Assembly: GCA_902795745.1 (NCBI GenBank)
Contig: CADBMG010000055.1
Location: 1-7,374 of the forward strand
DNA from: an uncultured Pseudomonadota bacterium
GTDB taxonomy: Bacteria; Pseudomonadota; Alphaproteobacteria; RF32; CAG-239
Reading direction: 5' to 3'
Length of the DNA stretch: 7,374 nucleotides
The notes below the pieces were generated by a model, which saw only the letters and a program-made list of their open reading frames with translations, had not been told where the DNA came from and ran no database searches. Made by a program: the position numbers and the translations under genes. Positions 1-5,198 of this stretch are shown here, piece after piece (within the stretch, counting starts at the first letter, position 1; each line of letters begins with the position of its first letter).

Positions 1-141
1 TAAAAATGAAACATAAGAGGCAGGAATAAAATCAAGTCCCATATTATAAAGTACCTTCTGAGCCACAATAATCGCCTCTTTTTCCAAAGGTTCTCCTTCT
101 ACAAAGGCTATTGTATCCAAATATGCCAAAAAATCGTTCAT
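1..141 (-). CDS. N-terminal fragment of a possible SMI1/KNR4-like (SUKH/YrhA-type) protein
   Basis: Only the first 47 codons are in the window; the gene continues off the left edge. The start ATG (139-141) shares one base with the TAA stop of the upstream gene (TAATG). An AGGGG Shine-Dalgarno at 151-155, inside the upstream gene, precedes it by 9 bases, so translation is probably coupled. The peptide starts MNDFLAYLDTI, has an acidic EGEPLEKEA stretch near residues 15-23, a predicted helix, and then GLDFIPASYVSFL at the window edge. A 'hydrophobic-P-x-x-Y-x-x-F-L' segment after an amphipathic helix is how SMI1/KNR4 superfamily proteins commonly begin; in those it is followed by an NG pair, which is out of view here. 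Family members often act as immunity proteins beside nuclease toxins, which would suit the HNH-like gene upstream. The reading frame is secure; the family assignment is tentative. Confidence 0.6.
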   Translation of the reverse strand, partial: MNDFLAYLDTIAFVEGEPLEKEAIIVAQKVLYNMGLDFIPASYVSFL

Positions 142-1739
142 TATTTCGAACCCCTGCCTTTTTTATCATTTATTATTGCTGTAATATCTTTTTGCTTTTT
201 ATTCTGACGCCCTCTGTTTTGTTCTTTAAGCCATTTTTCATAAGCCTTTATTTTTTGCGCATCAACAGTCGGTTGTTTTTTTAAGTCTTTAATTTTACCT
301 AAAGTGTGCGTAACTCCTATGCGCGAAAAGCCGATGTTATACTTTTGAGCAATTTCCATTTCATTATTAAGGCGCTCTTCTTCCATATCTAAGTAGTTAA
401 CTACATACTTTTTATCCTCTTCTTCACGTTTTTTGAACTCCGCAGTATTCTCCAAATCGGCATAAAGCTGTTTGCCGTTTCCGATGCCGGTCATTAAGCA
501 AATTGTTTTATCATCAGCATTCAGACGCTGTAAAAATTGTTCAAAATTATCAATCTGCTTATTAATATCATCAAACAAATGAATAAAATCATTGTGCCAT
601 TTTGATTCAACAAGCAAACCGTTGCCTTCATAATTGGTGCGTGCCAAATAACCGTTAAGTTTGGCAAATTTTACCGCACTCAGGTGGTGATATTCCAGCC
701 TCGGTAATTTGTTTGCCGTAATCTTATTGCCGTTTTCATCGCGAGCTTGCAGTAACTTTTCTTGATGCTTGTCTAAAAGATAATCCAAAAATTCTTGAGG
801 AATCGGTGTTCCCTCTTTAATATCTACAACGTCATAGCCGGCATTCATCAAATCATTGATAATGCGTTTGGTATATACAAAAGATGTCACCGTGACTTTT
901 TCCGGATCGGTAATACCGAATTTTTCCATAGCATAACACATCGAATCGACAGCTTCGGGAGAGTAACCCTTTTCTAACAACATTTGTCTGTATTGTTTAC
1001 CACAATGTTTCATAACCGCTTTCACAAATCTGGTTTTTGCACTGTCTGTATCAATGGAAAATATAGCCGTTGTATCGCTGACAGATGTCTTGTAAATATT
1101 GAAAATAACGTCGCAAAAGTCATTGACCGTCATAACTTTCAAAGCATCCGGATTTATTCTCTGTCGTTGCATGTATTTACGTACATCTGCGGTAATAGCT
1201 CTAAAATTATCAAACTGCATAAAAACCCGCCACATTGGCGATTTTTTTATATCATAATCACGTAGCCGCCACTTACCTTTGTTTTCAGCTTTGGTAAAAA
1301 ATTTATAAAATTGGCTCAATTGATGTGTCTGTCGACGATTAATTCCGCCATAACTTGCCATACGAATCAAGCGCTTTTCATCTTCGGATATTTTTTCAAA
1401 TGTCGCTGTTTCCATGTGCATATGCGACATTCTAAATATTTTTTCCAAGTGAATAAATGCGCCTCGGGCAAAATCGGCAGCAAACCCCGTCAATTGATGA
1501 TTTTTAGCATGTTTCGTAGTATCTCTCAACAGACGAGCCATAGCCAACTGTTTTTCATCGTTTAAATTTAAAAATTTTCTATCAAAATTTTGCGGATTCA
1601 GTAGGATTTCTACCAATTCAGCTTCATACGGCGATTTTTTACGATGCGGCGGCAAATAATCATCATACGATAAATGTTCCGGATTATCGTATTCTTCGAG
1701 CCATCTCTTATGTTTTCTGCCGTAACTGCCCTTGCTCAT
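141..1739 (-). CDS. Basic 532-residue protein with an HNH-like His/Asn cluster, putative nuclease
   Basis: I do not recognise the whole protein. It has no signal peptide or membrane segment, so it looks cytoplasmic. The N-terminus (MSKGSYGRKHKRW) and C-terminus (residues about 500-532, many K, R, Q and G) are strongly basic, as in nucleic-acid-binding proteins. Residues 345-390 carry the one suggestive motif: LEYHHLSAV with H351-H352, then a GNG with N373, then WHND with H382, then IH with H387. The order HH...N...H...H, with a hydrophobic LLVE strand after the Asn, is the usual look of an HNH/His-Me finger nuclease. About 140 residues follow it, whereas in polymorphic toxins the nuclease domain is usually C-terminal. 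Residues 1-340 are mostly helical with no known domain visible. A weak purine-rich AAGAGAAG lies before the ATG. The next gene overlaps its stop codon, indicating an operon. It could instead be a phage- or element-derived protein. Confidence 0.8.
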   Translation of the reverse strand: MSKGSYGRKHKRWLEEYDNPEHLSYDDYLPPHRKKSPYEAELVEILLNPQNFDRKFLNLNDEKQLAMARLLRDTTKHAKNHQLTGFAADFARGAFIHLEKIFRMSHMHMETATFEKISEDEKRLIRMASYGGINRRQTHQLSQFYKFFTKAENKGKWRLRDYDIKKSPMWRVFMQFDNFRAITADVRKYMQRQRINPDALKVMTVNDFCDVIFNIYKTSVSDTTAIFSIDTDSAKTRFVKAVMKHCGKQYRQMLLEKGYSPEAVDSMCYAMEKFGITDPEKVTVTSFVYTKRIINDLMNAGYDVVDIKEGTPIPQEFLDYLLDKHQEKLLQARDENGNKITANKLPRLEYHHLSAVKFAKLNGYLARTNYEGNGLLVESKWHNDFIHLFDDINKQIDNFEQFLQRLNADDKTICLMTGIGNGKQLYADLENTAEFKKREEEDKKYVVNYLDMEEERLNNEMEIAQKYNIGFSRIGVTHTLGKIKDLKKQPTVDAQKIKAYEKWLKEQNRGRQNKKQKDITAIINDKKGRGSK

Positions 1740-1765
1740 TTTTCTTCTCTTATTATTTTGTCAAG

Positions 1766-1793
1766 AGTATAGCATATATTTTATGATTGTCTA
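1766..1793 (-). promoter_or_regulatory. Sigma-70-type promoter for the HNH-like operon
   Basis: Read on the minus strand, TAGACA (1793-1788, five of six matches to TTGACA) is followed by a 16-base spacer and TATACT (1771-1766). The -10 is preceded by TGC, giving an extended TGnTATACT element. The predicted transcript starts near 1759, about 20 bases before the ATG at 1739. Confidence 0.55.
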
Positions 1794-1822
1794 CTGATTT
1801 TTTCTTTATAGCAGAATAAATG

Positions 1823-1850
1823 TTGCAAAATGTAATTTAATGATTAAAAT
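1823..1850 (+). promoter_or_regulatory. Sigma-70-type promoter for pepA
   Basis: TTGCAA (1823-1828) and TAAAAT (1845-1850, five of six matches to TATAAT) are separated by 16 bases. Transcription would begin near 1857, leaving a leader of about 25 bases. The promoter lies back to back with the minus-strand promoter at 1766-1793. Confidence 0.45.
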
Positions 1851-1871
1851 ATGCCTAGATTGATTATATTT

Positions 1872-1877
1872 GGAGGG
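1872..1877 (+). promoter_or_regulatory. pepA: Ribosome binding site that fixes the pepA start
   Basis: GGAGGG lies 4 bases before the ATG at 1882. The frame is also open from a TTG at 1870, but that start would place the Shine-Dalgarno inside the coding sequence and leave nothing suitable upstream. The ATG at 1882 is therefore preferred. Confidence 0.75.
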
Positions 1878-1881
1878 AATT

Positions 1882-3303
1882 ATGGTAGAATTTACTTTAG
1901 GACGAAATGCAAAATCCGAACACGATAAAATATTGATAGCAAATCATGCCGATAAATTCAGTGAAATGATGAGTGATGCGGAAGTTAAATTGTTATTACC
2001 AAGCCTTAAAAAGCAGACGGCCAAAGATGGAATTAAAACATATAATCTCGGAACTTATACGCTTTTTGCTCTGCGACTGCCTGATAAGATGACAACACTT
2101 GATTGGCAACAATTGGGAGGAAAAACATATCAAAAGGTAAAAAATTGCCAAGAAATTAAAATATGCTTTTGCGCACCGATGTCAGAAATTTATGACTTTG
2201 CATTGGGCATGGAGTTAGCATCTTATCGCTTTGATAAATATCATACAAAATTACAGACCTCTGATTTACCGAAGTTGGAAAAAGTTACTTTTGTCGGCAG
2301 CGGATTGCGTGATTTAAGCGGATATAAACCTTATGCCGGTCTGGCTAATGCCGTACGCTATGCTCGTGATATGATTAATGAACCTGCAAATGAACTTACT
2401 CCCGAGATATTTGCTGCTGACATAAAACGTTTGGAATATCTGGGGTTAAAAGTAGAGATACTTGATGAACAGAAAATGAAGGAACAGGGATTCAATTTGG
2501 CTTTGGCTGTGGCACAGGGTTCAAAAAATCGCCCTAAAATTGCCGTTTTGCAGTGGCTGGGAAATTCTCAAAATAATGAAATTAAAGTCGGCTTAGTCGG
2601 CAAAGGTGTTACTTTTGACAGCGGAGGTATTTCGATAAAGCCTTCCGCAAATATGGGGGAAATGAAACAAGATATGGCAGGAGCTGCAGCTGTTGTCGCC
2701 ACAATGAAATCCCTTGCCTTGCAAAAAATTGAGCAAAATGTTGTGGCTGTTGTCGGTTTAGTGGAAAATATGCCGTCAGGCAGTGCCTACCGTCCGGGAG
2801 ATGTTATCAGCTCAATGTCCGGTCAAACGGTGGAGGTTGATAATACTGATGCCGAAGGTCGTTTAGTGTTAGCCGATTGTCTAACTTACATTCAACAACA
2901 TTTTAACCCACATAATGTTGTTGATATAGCAACTTTAACCGGTGCTATTGTTGTTGCTTTAGGACACACATTTGCCGGTTTGTTCAGTAATCACGATATT
3001 TTAGCAAAATCTTTGCTGAAAGCCGGTAATGCTTGCGGTGAACGCTTATGGCAAATGCCTATGGATGAAGAATACAATAAAATGATGGACTCGGATATTG
3101 CCGATATGCGCAACACAGGAGGTCGTGCTGCCGGTTCGGCCACAGCTGCTTGTTTTCTGAGCCGTTTTATCGACAAAGGCCGTAATTGGGCGCATCTTGA
3201 TATTGCCGGTATGGATAGCAGCGATGGCAAAAAAGTATTATATCCCAAAGGCGCAAGTGCATTCGGTGTACGGTTATTAAATGAATTTGTAAAATCATTA
3301 TAA
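1882..3303 (+). CDS. pepA: Leucyl aminopeptidase (cytosol aminopeptidase, peptidase family M17)
   Basis: This 473-residue cytoplasmic metalloenzyme removes N-terminal amino acids, preferentially leucine and other hydrophobic residues, from peptides. M17 enzymes are typically hexamers using two divalent metal ions per subunit. All residues expected by alignment with Escherichia coli PepA are present. K241, D246 and K253 lie in the KGVTFDSGGISIKPS stretch, D264 in MKQDM, and D323, E325 and R327 in the signature NTDAEGRL. K253 and R327 match the catalytic Lys and Arg; the others match the metal ligands. Residues 1 to about 150 form the variable N-terminal domain and the rest the catalytic domain. 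At 473 residues it is somewhat shorter than the 503 of E. coli, with the difference in the N-terminal domain. It is a single-gene unit with its own promoter and a hairpin terminator 17 bases after the stop. In some bacteria PepA also binds DNA (Xer recombination, carAB regulation); nothing here tests that. Confidence 0.97.
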   Translation: MVEFTLGRNAKSEHDKILIANHADKFSEMMSDAEVKLLLPSLKKQTAKDGIKTYNLGTYTLFALRLPDKMTTLDWQQLGGKTYQKVKNCQEIKICFCAPMSEIYDFALGMELASYRFDKYHTKLQTSDLPKLEKVTFVGSGLRDLSGYKPYAGLANAVRYARDMINEPANELTPEIFAADIKRLEYLGLKVEILDEQKMKEQGFNLALAVAQGSKNRPKIAVLQWLGNSQNNEIKVGLVGKGVTFDSGGISIKPSANMGEMKQDMAGAAAVVATMKSLALQKIEQNVVAVVGLVENMPSGSAYRPGDVISSMSGQTVEVDNTDAEGRLVLADCLTYIQQHFNPHNVVDIATLTGAIVVALGHTFAGLFSNHDILAKSLLKAGNACGERLWQMPMDEEYNKMMDSDIADMRNTGGRAAGSATAACFLSRFIDKGRNWAHLDIAGMDSSDGKKVLYPKGASAFGVRLLNEFVKSL

Positions 3304-3319
3304 ATGAGTGCAATGAAAT

Positions 3320-3359
3320 AAAACATCTCCGAAAGCACTAAGCTTTGGGAGATGTTTTT
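3320..3359. terminator. Bidirectional intrinsic terminator between convergent genes
   Basis: An 11-base-pair stem (3320-3330 with 3348-3358, core AACATCTCC/GGAGATGTT) is extended past a G/G mismatch by five more pairs (3332-3336 with 3342-3346) around the loop ACTAA. On the plus strand the stem ends in a five-T run and serves pepA. On the minus strand it ends in TTTTATTT and serves the 194-residue gene. The TAG stop of that minus gene (3338-3340) lies exactly in the loop. Confidence 0.85.
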
Positions 3360-3922
3360 GTTTCGGAATCGGGATGATACGAAATATACACATCGTACAA
3401 ATCCGGATACTTTTCCTTCAGAAGAGGTATGTACTCTTTAAACAGGATATGCTTGTTTTCAACATATATCTGTATATCAACCACATACTCTTCCTCAAAC
3501 AAGCATTTCTCTGCCTCCTCGTTGTACAGATTATACTTAGCTAAATAAAACCTACGCAACTTTTTCATGGCATACTCGGAAAAAAGCAGAAGCTCATTTT
3601 CTTTTGCCACGAGAGATCCGCGTTCAAAATAAGGGAGTAAAAACACCCGCCATTCGAACTCGAACAGCTTTGCCTCTGGCTTTACAGCCAGAGACCAGCG
3701 AGAAATATAGTAAGCAAGAAGACTGTTGTATCTGAACAACAAATCTTGATTTGTTTCACGTAGAGAATGATTCTCTAAGTACTTGTACAGGCAAGACCTG
3801 TACTCTTGCTCAAATAACTTAGGCTCGTCTTCAGGCAACACCACATTGCTAGGATCGGCGAGCAAGTCAAATAACTCCTTCACACTTTGGATGGAGTCTA
3901 ACTTAATTGTTTGATATCCCAT
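3338..3922 (-). CDS. Hypothetical 194-residue protein with five degenerate repeats
   Basis: I do not recognise a family. There is no signal peptide or membrane span, so it is probably cytoplasmic. The body consists of five imperfect units of 24-28 residues, each with an LF pair followed 15-18 residues later by an SL-type pair, and rich in E, Y, L and K. It probably folds as stacked helices and may be a protein-binding scaffold (inference). Codon choice differs from neighbours: I count AAG for 11 of 17 lysines and GAG for 15 of 24 glutamates, whereas lon and the adjacent 207-residue gene favour AAA and GAA. This may reflect transfer or a separate paralogous family. No Shine-Dalgarno is visible before the ATG, yet the next in-frame Met is residue 119, so the start stands. 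The last six sense codons and the stop are encoded within the terminator hairpin. It lies 98 bases downstream of the secreted-protein gene on the same strand. Confidence 0.8.
   Translation of the reverse strand: MGYQTIKLDSIQSVKELFDLLADPSNVVLPEDEPKLFEQEYRSCLYKYLENHSLRETNQDLLFRYNSLLAYYISRWSLAVKPEAKLFEFEWRVFLLPYFERGSLVAKENELLLFSEYAMKKLRRFYLAKYNLYNEEAEKCLFEEEYVVDIQIYVENKHILFKEYIPLLKEKYPDLYDVYISYHPDSETKTSPKA
3428..3832 (-). repeat. Five protein-level tandem repeats of 24-28 residues
   Basis: The units cover residues 31-57, 58-81, 82-107, 108-134 and 135-165 of the 194-residue protein. LF pairs fall at 36, 62, 86, 113 and 141. SL or equivalent pairs fall at 53, 77, 103, 131 (NL) and 158 (HI). A pattern close to 'E-x-x-LF-x7-L-x2-Y-x4-SL' fits the first three best: EPKLFEQEYRSCLYKYLENH and EAKLFEFEWRVFLLPYFERG are clearly related. 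The last two are more diverged. The repetition is visible in the protein and weak in the DNA, so it is old. Confidence 0.65.
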
Positions 3923-3946
3923 ATGTAAATAATTTAAATTTGCTTA

Positions 3947-3975
3947 TATGTAACACTTCAGAGCGTTTTAGTCAA
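3947..3975 (-). promoter_or_regulatory. Possible promoter for the 194-residue repeat-protein gene
   Basis: On the minus strand, TTGACT (3975-3970, five of six matches) is followed after 17 bases by a poor TACATA (3952-3947). A better -10, TATAAG at 3948-3943, would need a 21-base spacer. Either choice gives a leader of only about 14-18 bases and no Shine-Dalgarno. The rest of the 3923-4020 interval is AT-rich, with no clear terminator for the upstream gene. Confidence 0.3.
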
Positions 3976-4020
3976 GTATTTTTAATTTCATATTCTGAAT
4001 CGGTAGGATTTAAATAATCG

Positions 4021-4644
4021 CTATTCTACTACATGAACCGTGTTGTCAAAGTCATTCAACATATCGCGCAATTGCGGATTATCAACCTGTTTTCCCTCGC
4101 TGATATCTTGTAAATCACGTTGATAACTTTCGATAATTGAATAATAGCTATCCGTTGTTTTCGTTACATTTTTATTATGCTCTGATTGCTTATTGATTTT
4201 ATTGGAATGGGTTAACGGAATAACCTCTTCGGCAGAAATTTCAGATTTTTCCTTTTTTTCTGCACTTTGATTATTTTCCTCATTTATACTTTCGGATGAT
4301 TTTTTCTGCAATTCAGCTTTTCTTTGGCGCAATTTTTGCAAACGTTCTTTTTTTTCTTTTTCTAATTTTTGTTCGTATTCAGAACGTTTCTGTTCTTCTG
4401 CTTGTTGTTTTTCTGCTTCGGCAATTTTTGCTGCGCGCTCCTGCTCTATTTGAACAACAATCGGAGCCTGTTCGCCCTGATAACGCATTTGCCGCACATC
4501 CGGCAAGCGTTCAATTTGTTTTGGCGACTGCATCGCACCTGTCGGAATGAAAAAATTCGGAGTGCGATCATCGCGCACTCTCGCCTGTGACATTTCGCAA
4601 TTAAGCCCAATTAATAACAATATCAACATCGATAATTTGTACAT
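4021..4644 (-). CDS. Secreted or periplasmic coiled-coil protein, hypothetical
   Basis: This 207-residue protein begins with a classic signal peptide: a short MYK basic start, a hydrophobic core LSMLILLLIGL (residues 4-14) and a likely signal peptidase I site after SQA (residue 21). Residues about 22-62 are proline-containing linker. Residues 65-115 are a highly charged E/K/Q/R helix that should form a coiled coil or a long single helix, like the central region of TolA. Residues 116-164 are low-complexity S/N/K/E. Residues 165-207 look like a small folded tail, with YYSIIESYQRDLQDIS and LRDMLNDFD. No known domain is apparent, and likeness to TolA may be only compositional. C16 does not sit in a convincing lipobox (GLNC). 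An AGGGAG Shine-Dalgarno (4652-4657) lies 7 bases before the ATG, supporting the start. Codon use is AAA/GAA-rich, typical of the window. Confidence 0.85.
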   Translation of the reverse strand: MYKLSMLILLLIGLNCEMSQARVRDDRTPNFFIPTGAMQSPKQIERLPDVRQMRYQGEQAPIVVQIEQERAAKIAEAEKQQAEEQKRSEYEQKLEKEKKERLQKLRQRKAELQKKSSESINEENNQSAEKKEKSEISAEEVIPLTHSNKINKQSEHNKNVTKTTDSYYSIIESYQRDLQDISEGKQVDNPQLRDMLNDFDNTVHVVE

Positions 4645-4664
4645 TCCGTTTCTCCCTGTTTTTA

Positions 4665-4670
4665 ATTATA
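4665..4670 (-). promoter_or_regulatory. Possible -10 element for the secreted-protein gene
   Basis: A perfect TATAAT occurs on the minus strand 20 bases before the ATG at 4644. No good -35 lies 16-18 bases upstream, and transcription would start right at the Shine-Dalgarno, so this may be chance in AT-rich DNA. The 4645-4830 interval otherwise holds only the plus-strand promoter and palindrome listed separately. Confidence 0.2.
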
Positions 4671-4779
4671 AGCAAAAAAACATTAATGCAGGTTTAATAA
4701 AACATCGCTCAGCACAAATAATCATATATCGCACTTAGCATAATATAATAAAATTTAAAATAAAATCATAAAATTATTA

Positions 4780-4808
4780 TTGATTTTCTAAAAAATAAGA
4801 AATATATT
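4780..4808 (+). promoter_or_regulatory. Sigma-70-type promoter with AT-rich upstream tract
   Basis: TTGATT (4780-4785) and TATATT (4803-4808) are spaced by exactly 17 bases. Positions 4741-4800 contain only four G or C bases, and the A/T runs just before the -35 could act as an UP element. Transcription would start near 4815, inside the palindrome at 4812-4824. Confidence 0.5.
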
Positions 4809-4811
4809 ATG

Positions 4812-4824
4812 ACTCCTAAGGAGT
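4812..4824 (+). promoter_or_regulatory. Palindrome enclosing the ribosome binding site of the 88-residue gene
   Basis: ACTCCTAAGGAGT is an inverted repeat with six-base arms around a single A. Its right arm supplies the AAGGAG Shine-Dalgarno (4818-4823), 7 bases before the ATG. In RNA, ACTCC could pair with GGAGT over a TAA loop and mask the site. In DNA, the repeat overlaps the predicted transcription start and could be an operator. The short arms mean chance cannot be excluded. Confidence 0.45.
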
Positions 4825-4830
4825 AAAATT

Positions 4831-5097
4831 ATGACAAACAAACAAATAGAACAAATAAATCGTCTCTATTTATATTTTTTATCTACAAGACCGAACTGTG
4901 ATAGAGGAGAATATTTAGGGAGTGAAACAAATCAGGTTCTGGCATTTGCAGAATTCGCTGCCAATGCGGACAGAAAAGAGATATTTATTGCATTACCGGA
5001 ATTAAAAGCAATGCACTGGCCAAGACTGCAAAAAAATATCGAAGCAGCCGTTAATCTCTACCTTTTGAGCCATGCAAAAGTTTTGGCTTTGGCTTAA
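4831..5097 (+). CDS. Hypothetical 88-residue protein
   Basis: I do not recognise this protein. It is small, with no signal peptide and no clear membrane span, and looks mostly helical. Residues 3-18 (NKQIEQINRLYLYFLS) and 63-88 (WPRLQKNIEAAVNLYLL onward, hydrophobic at the very end) are likely amphipathic helices. Between them lie a polar turn with one Cys (residue 23) and a helix rich in A, F and E near 35-47. A strong AAGGAG at 7-base spacing and a matched promoter upstream argue that it is a real gene. It ends with two consecutive in-frame stops (TAA TGA). It sits 101 bases before lon on the same strand, but lon appears to have its own promoter in that gap and no terminator is visible between them, so read-through into lon is possible. 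Confidence 0.75.
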   Translation: MTNKQIEQINRLYLYFLSTRPNCDRGEYLGSETNQVLAFAEFAANADRKEIFIALPELKAMHWPRLQKNIEAAVNLYLLSHAKVLALA

Positions 5098-5132
5098 TGA
5101 AAAAATAAAATTGGGGAAAATGAGCTGATAGG

Positions 5133-5164
5133 CTTGTCGAAAGGCAAAACCTAACCTATATATT
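5133..5164 (+). promoter_or_regulatory. Candidate heat-shock (RpoH, sigma-32) promoter for lon
   Basis: CTTG (5133-5136) is followed after 18 bases by CCTATAT (5155-5161). This fits the alphaproteobacterial RpoH pattern, as I recall it, of CTTG, 17-18 bases, then CYTATNTNNG; only the final G is missing. Transcription would begin near 5170, about 30 bases before the lon ATG. lon is a known heat-shock gene in many proteobacteria. A sigma-70 reading (TTGTCG, 19 bases, TATATT at 5159-5164) is possible but has a poorer -35 and a long spacer. Confidence 0.6.
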
Positions 5165-5198
5165 AACAAGATGTTTTATAACGGAGTAATTTTCAAAA

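Noticed and set aside
468..491. P-loop-like TGIGNGKQ in the 532-residue protein
   Set aside because: It lacks the GxxxxGK[S/T] spacing and the final Ser/Thr, and no Walker B or ATPase context accompanies it.
795..1565. Open frames on the plus strand opposite the 532-residue gene
   Set aside because: They are antisense to a long coding frame, have no consistent ribosome binding sites and encode implausible compositions.
1759..1764. Perfect TTGACA (-35 consensus) on the minus strand
   Set aside because: A -10 at normal spacing would fall across the start codon at 1739. The TAGACA/TATACT pair upstream is a better promoter.
1870..1881. Upstream TTG start for pepA
   Set aside because: It would put the GGAGGG ribosome binding site inside the coding sequence. 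The ATG at 1882 is correctly placed for that site.
2991..3338. Minus-strand open frame of 115 codons opposite the end of pepA
   Set aside because: It is antisense to the conserved M17 catalytic domain and shows no independent coding signal.
4596..4611. Possible lipoprotein lipobox (LNC, C16) in the 207-residue protein
   Set aside because: Asn immediately before Cys is unfavourable for signal peptidase II, and a good SQA signal peptidase I site follows.
4296..4738. Plus-strand open frames opposite the secreted coiled-coil gene
   Set aside because: The F/L-rich translations are the mirror of K/E-rich codons on the other strand, and the real gene has a signal peptide and a Shine-Dalgarno.
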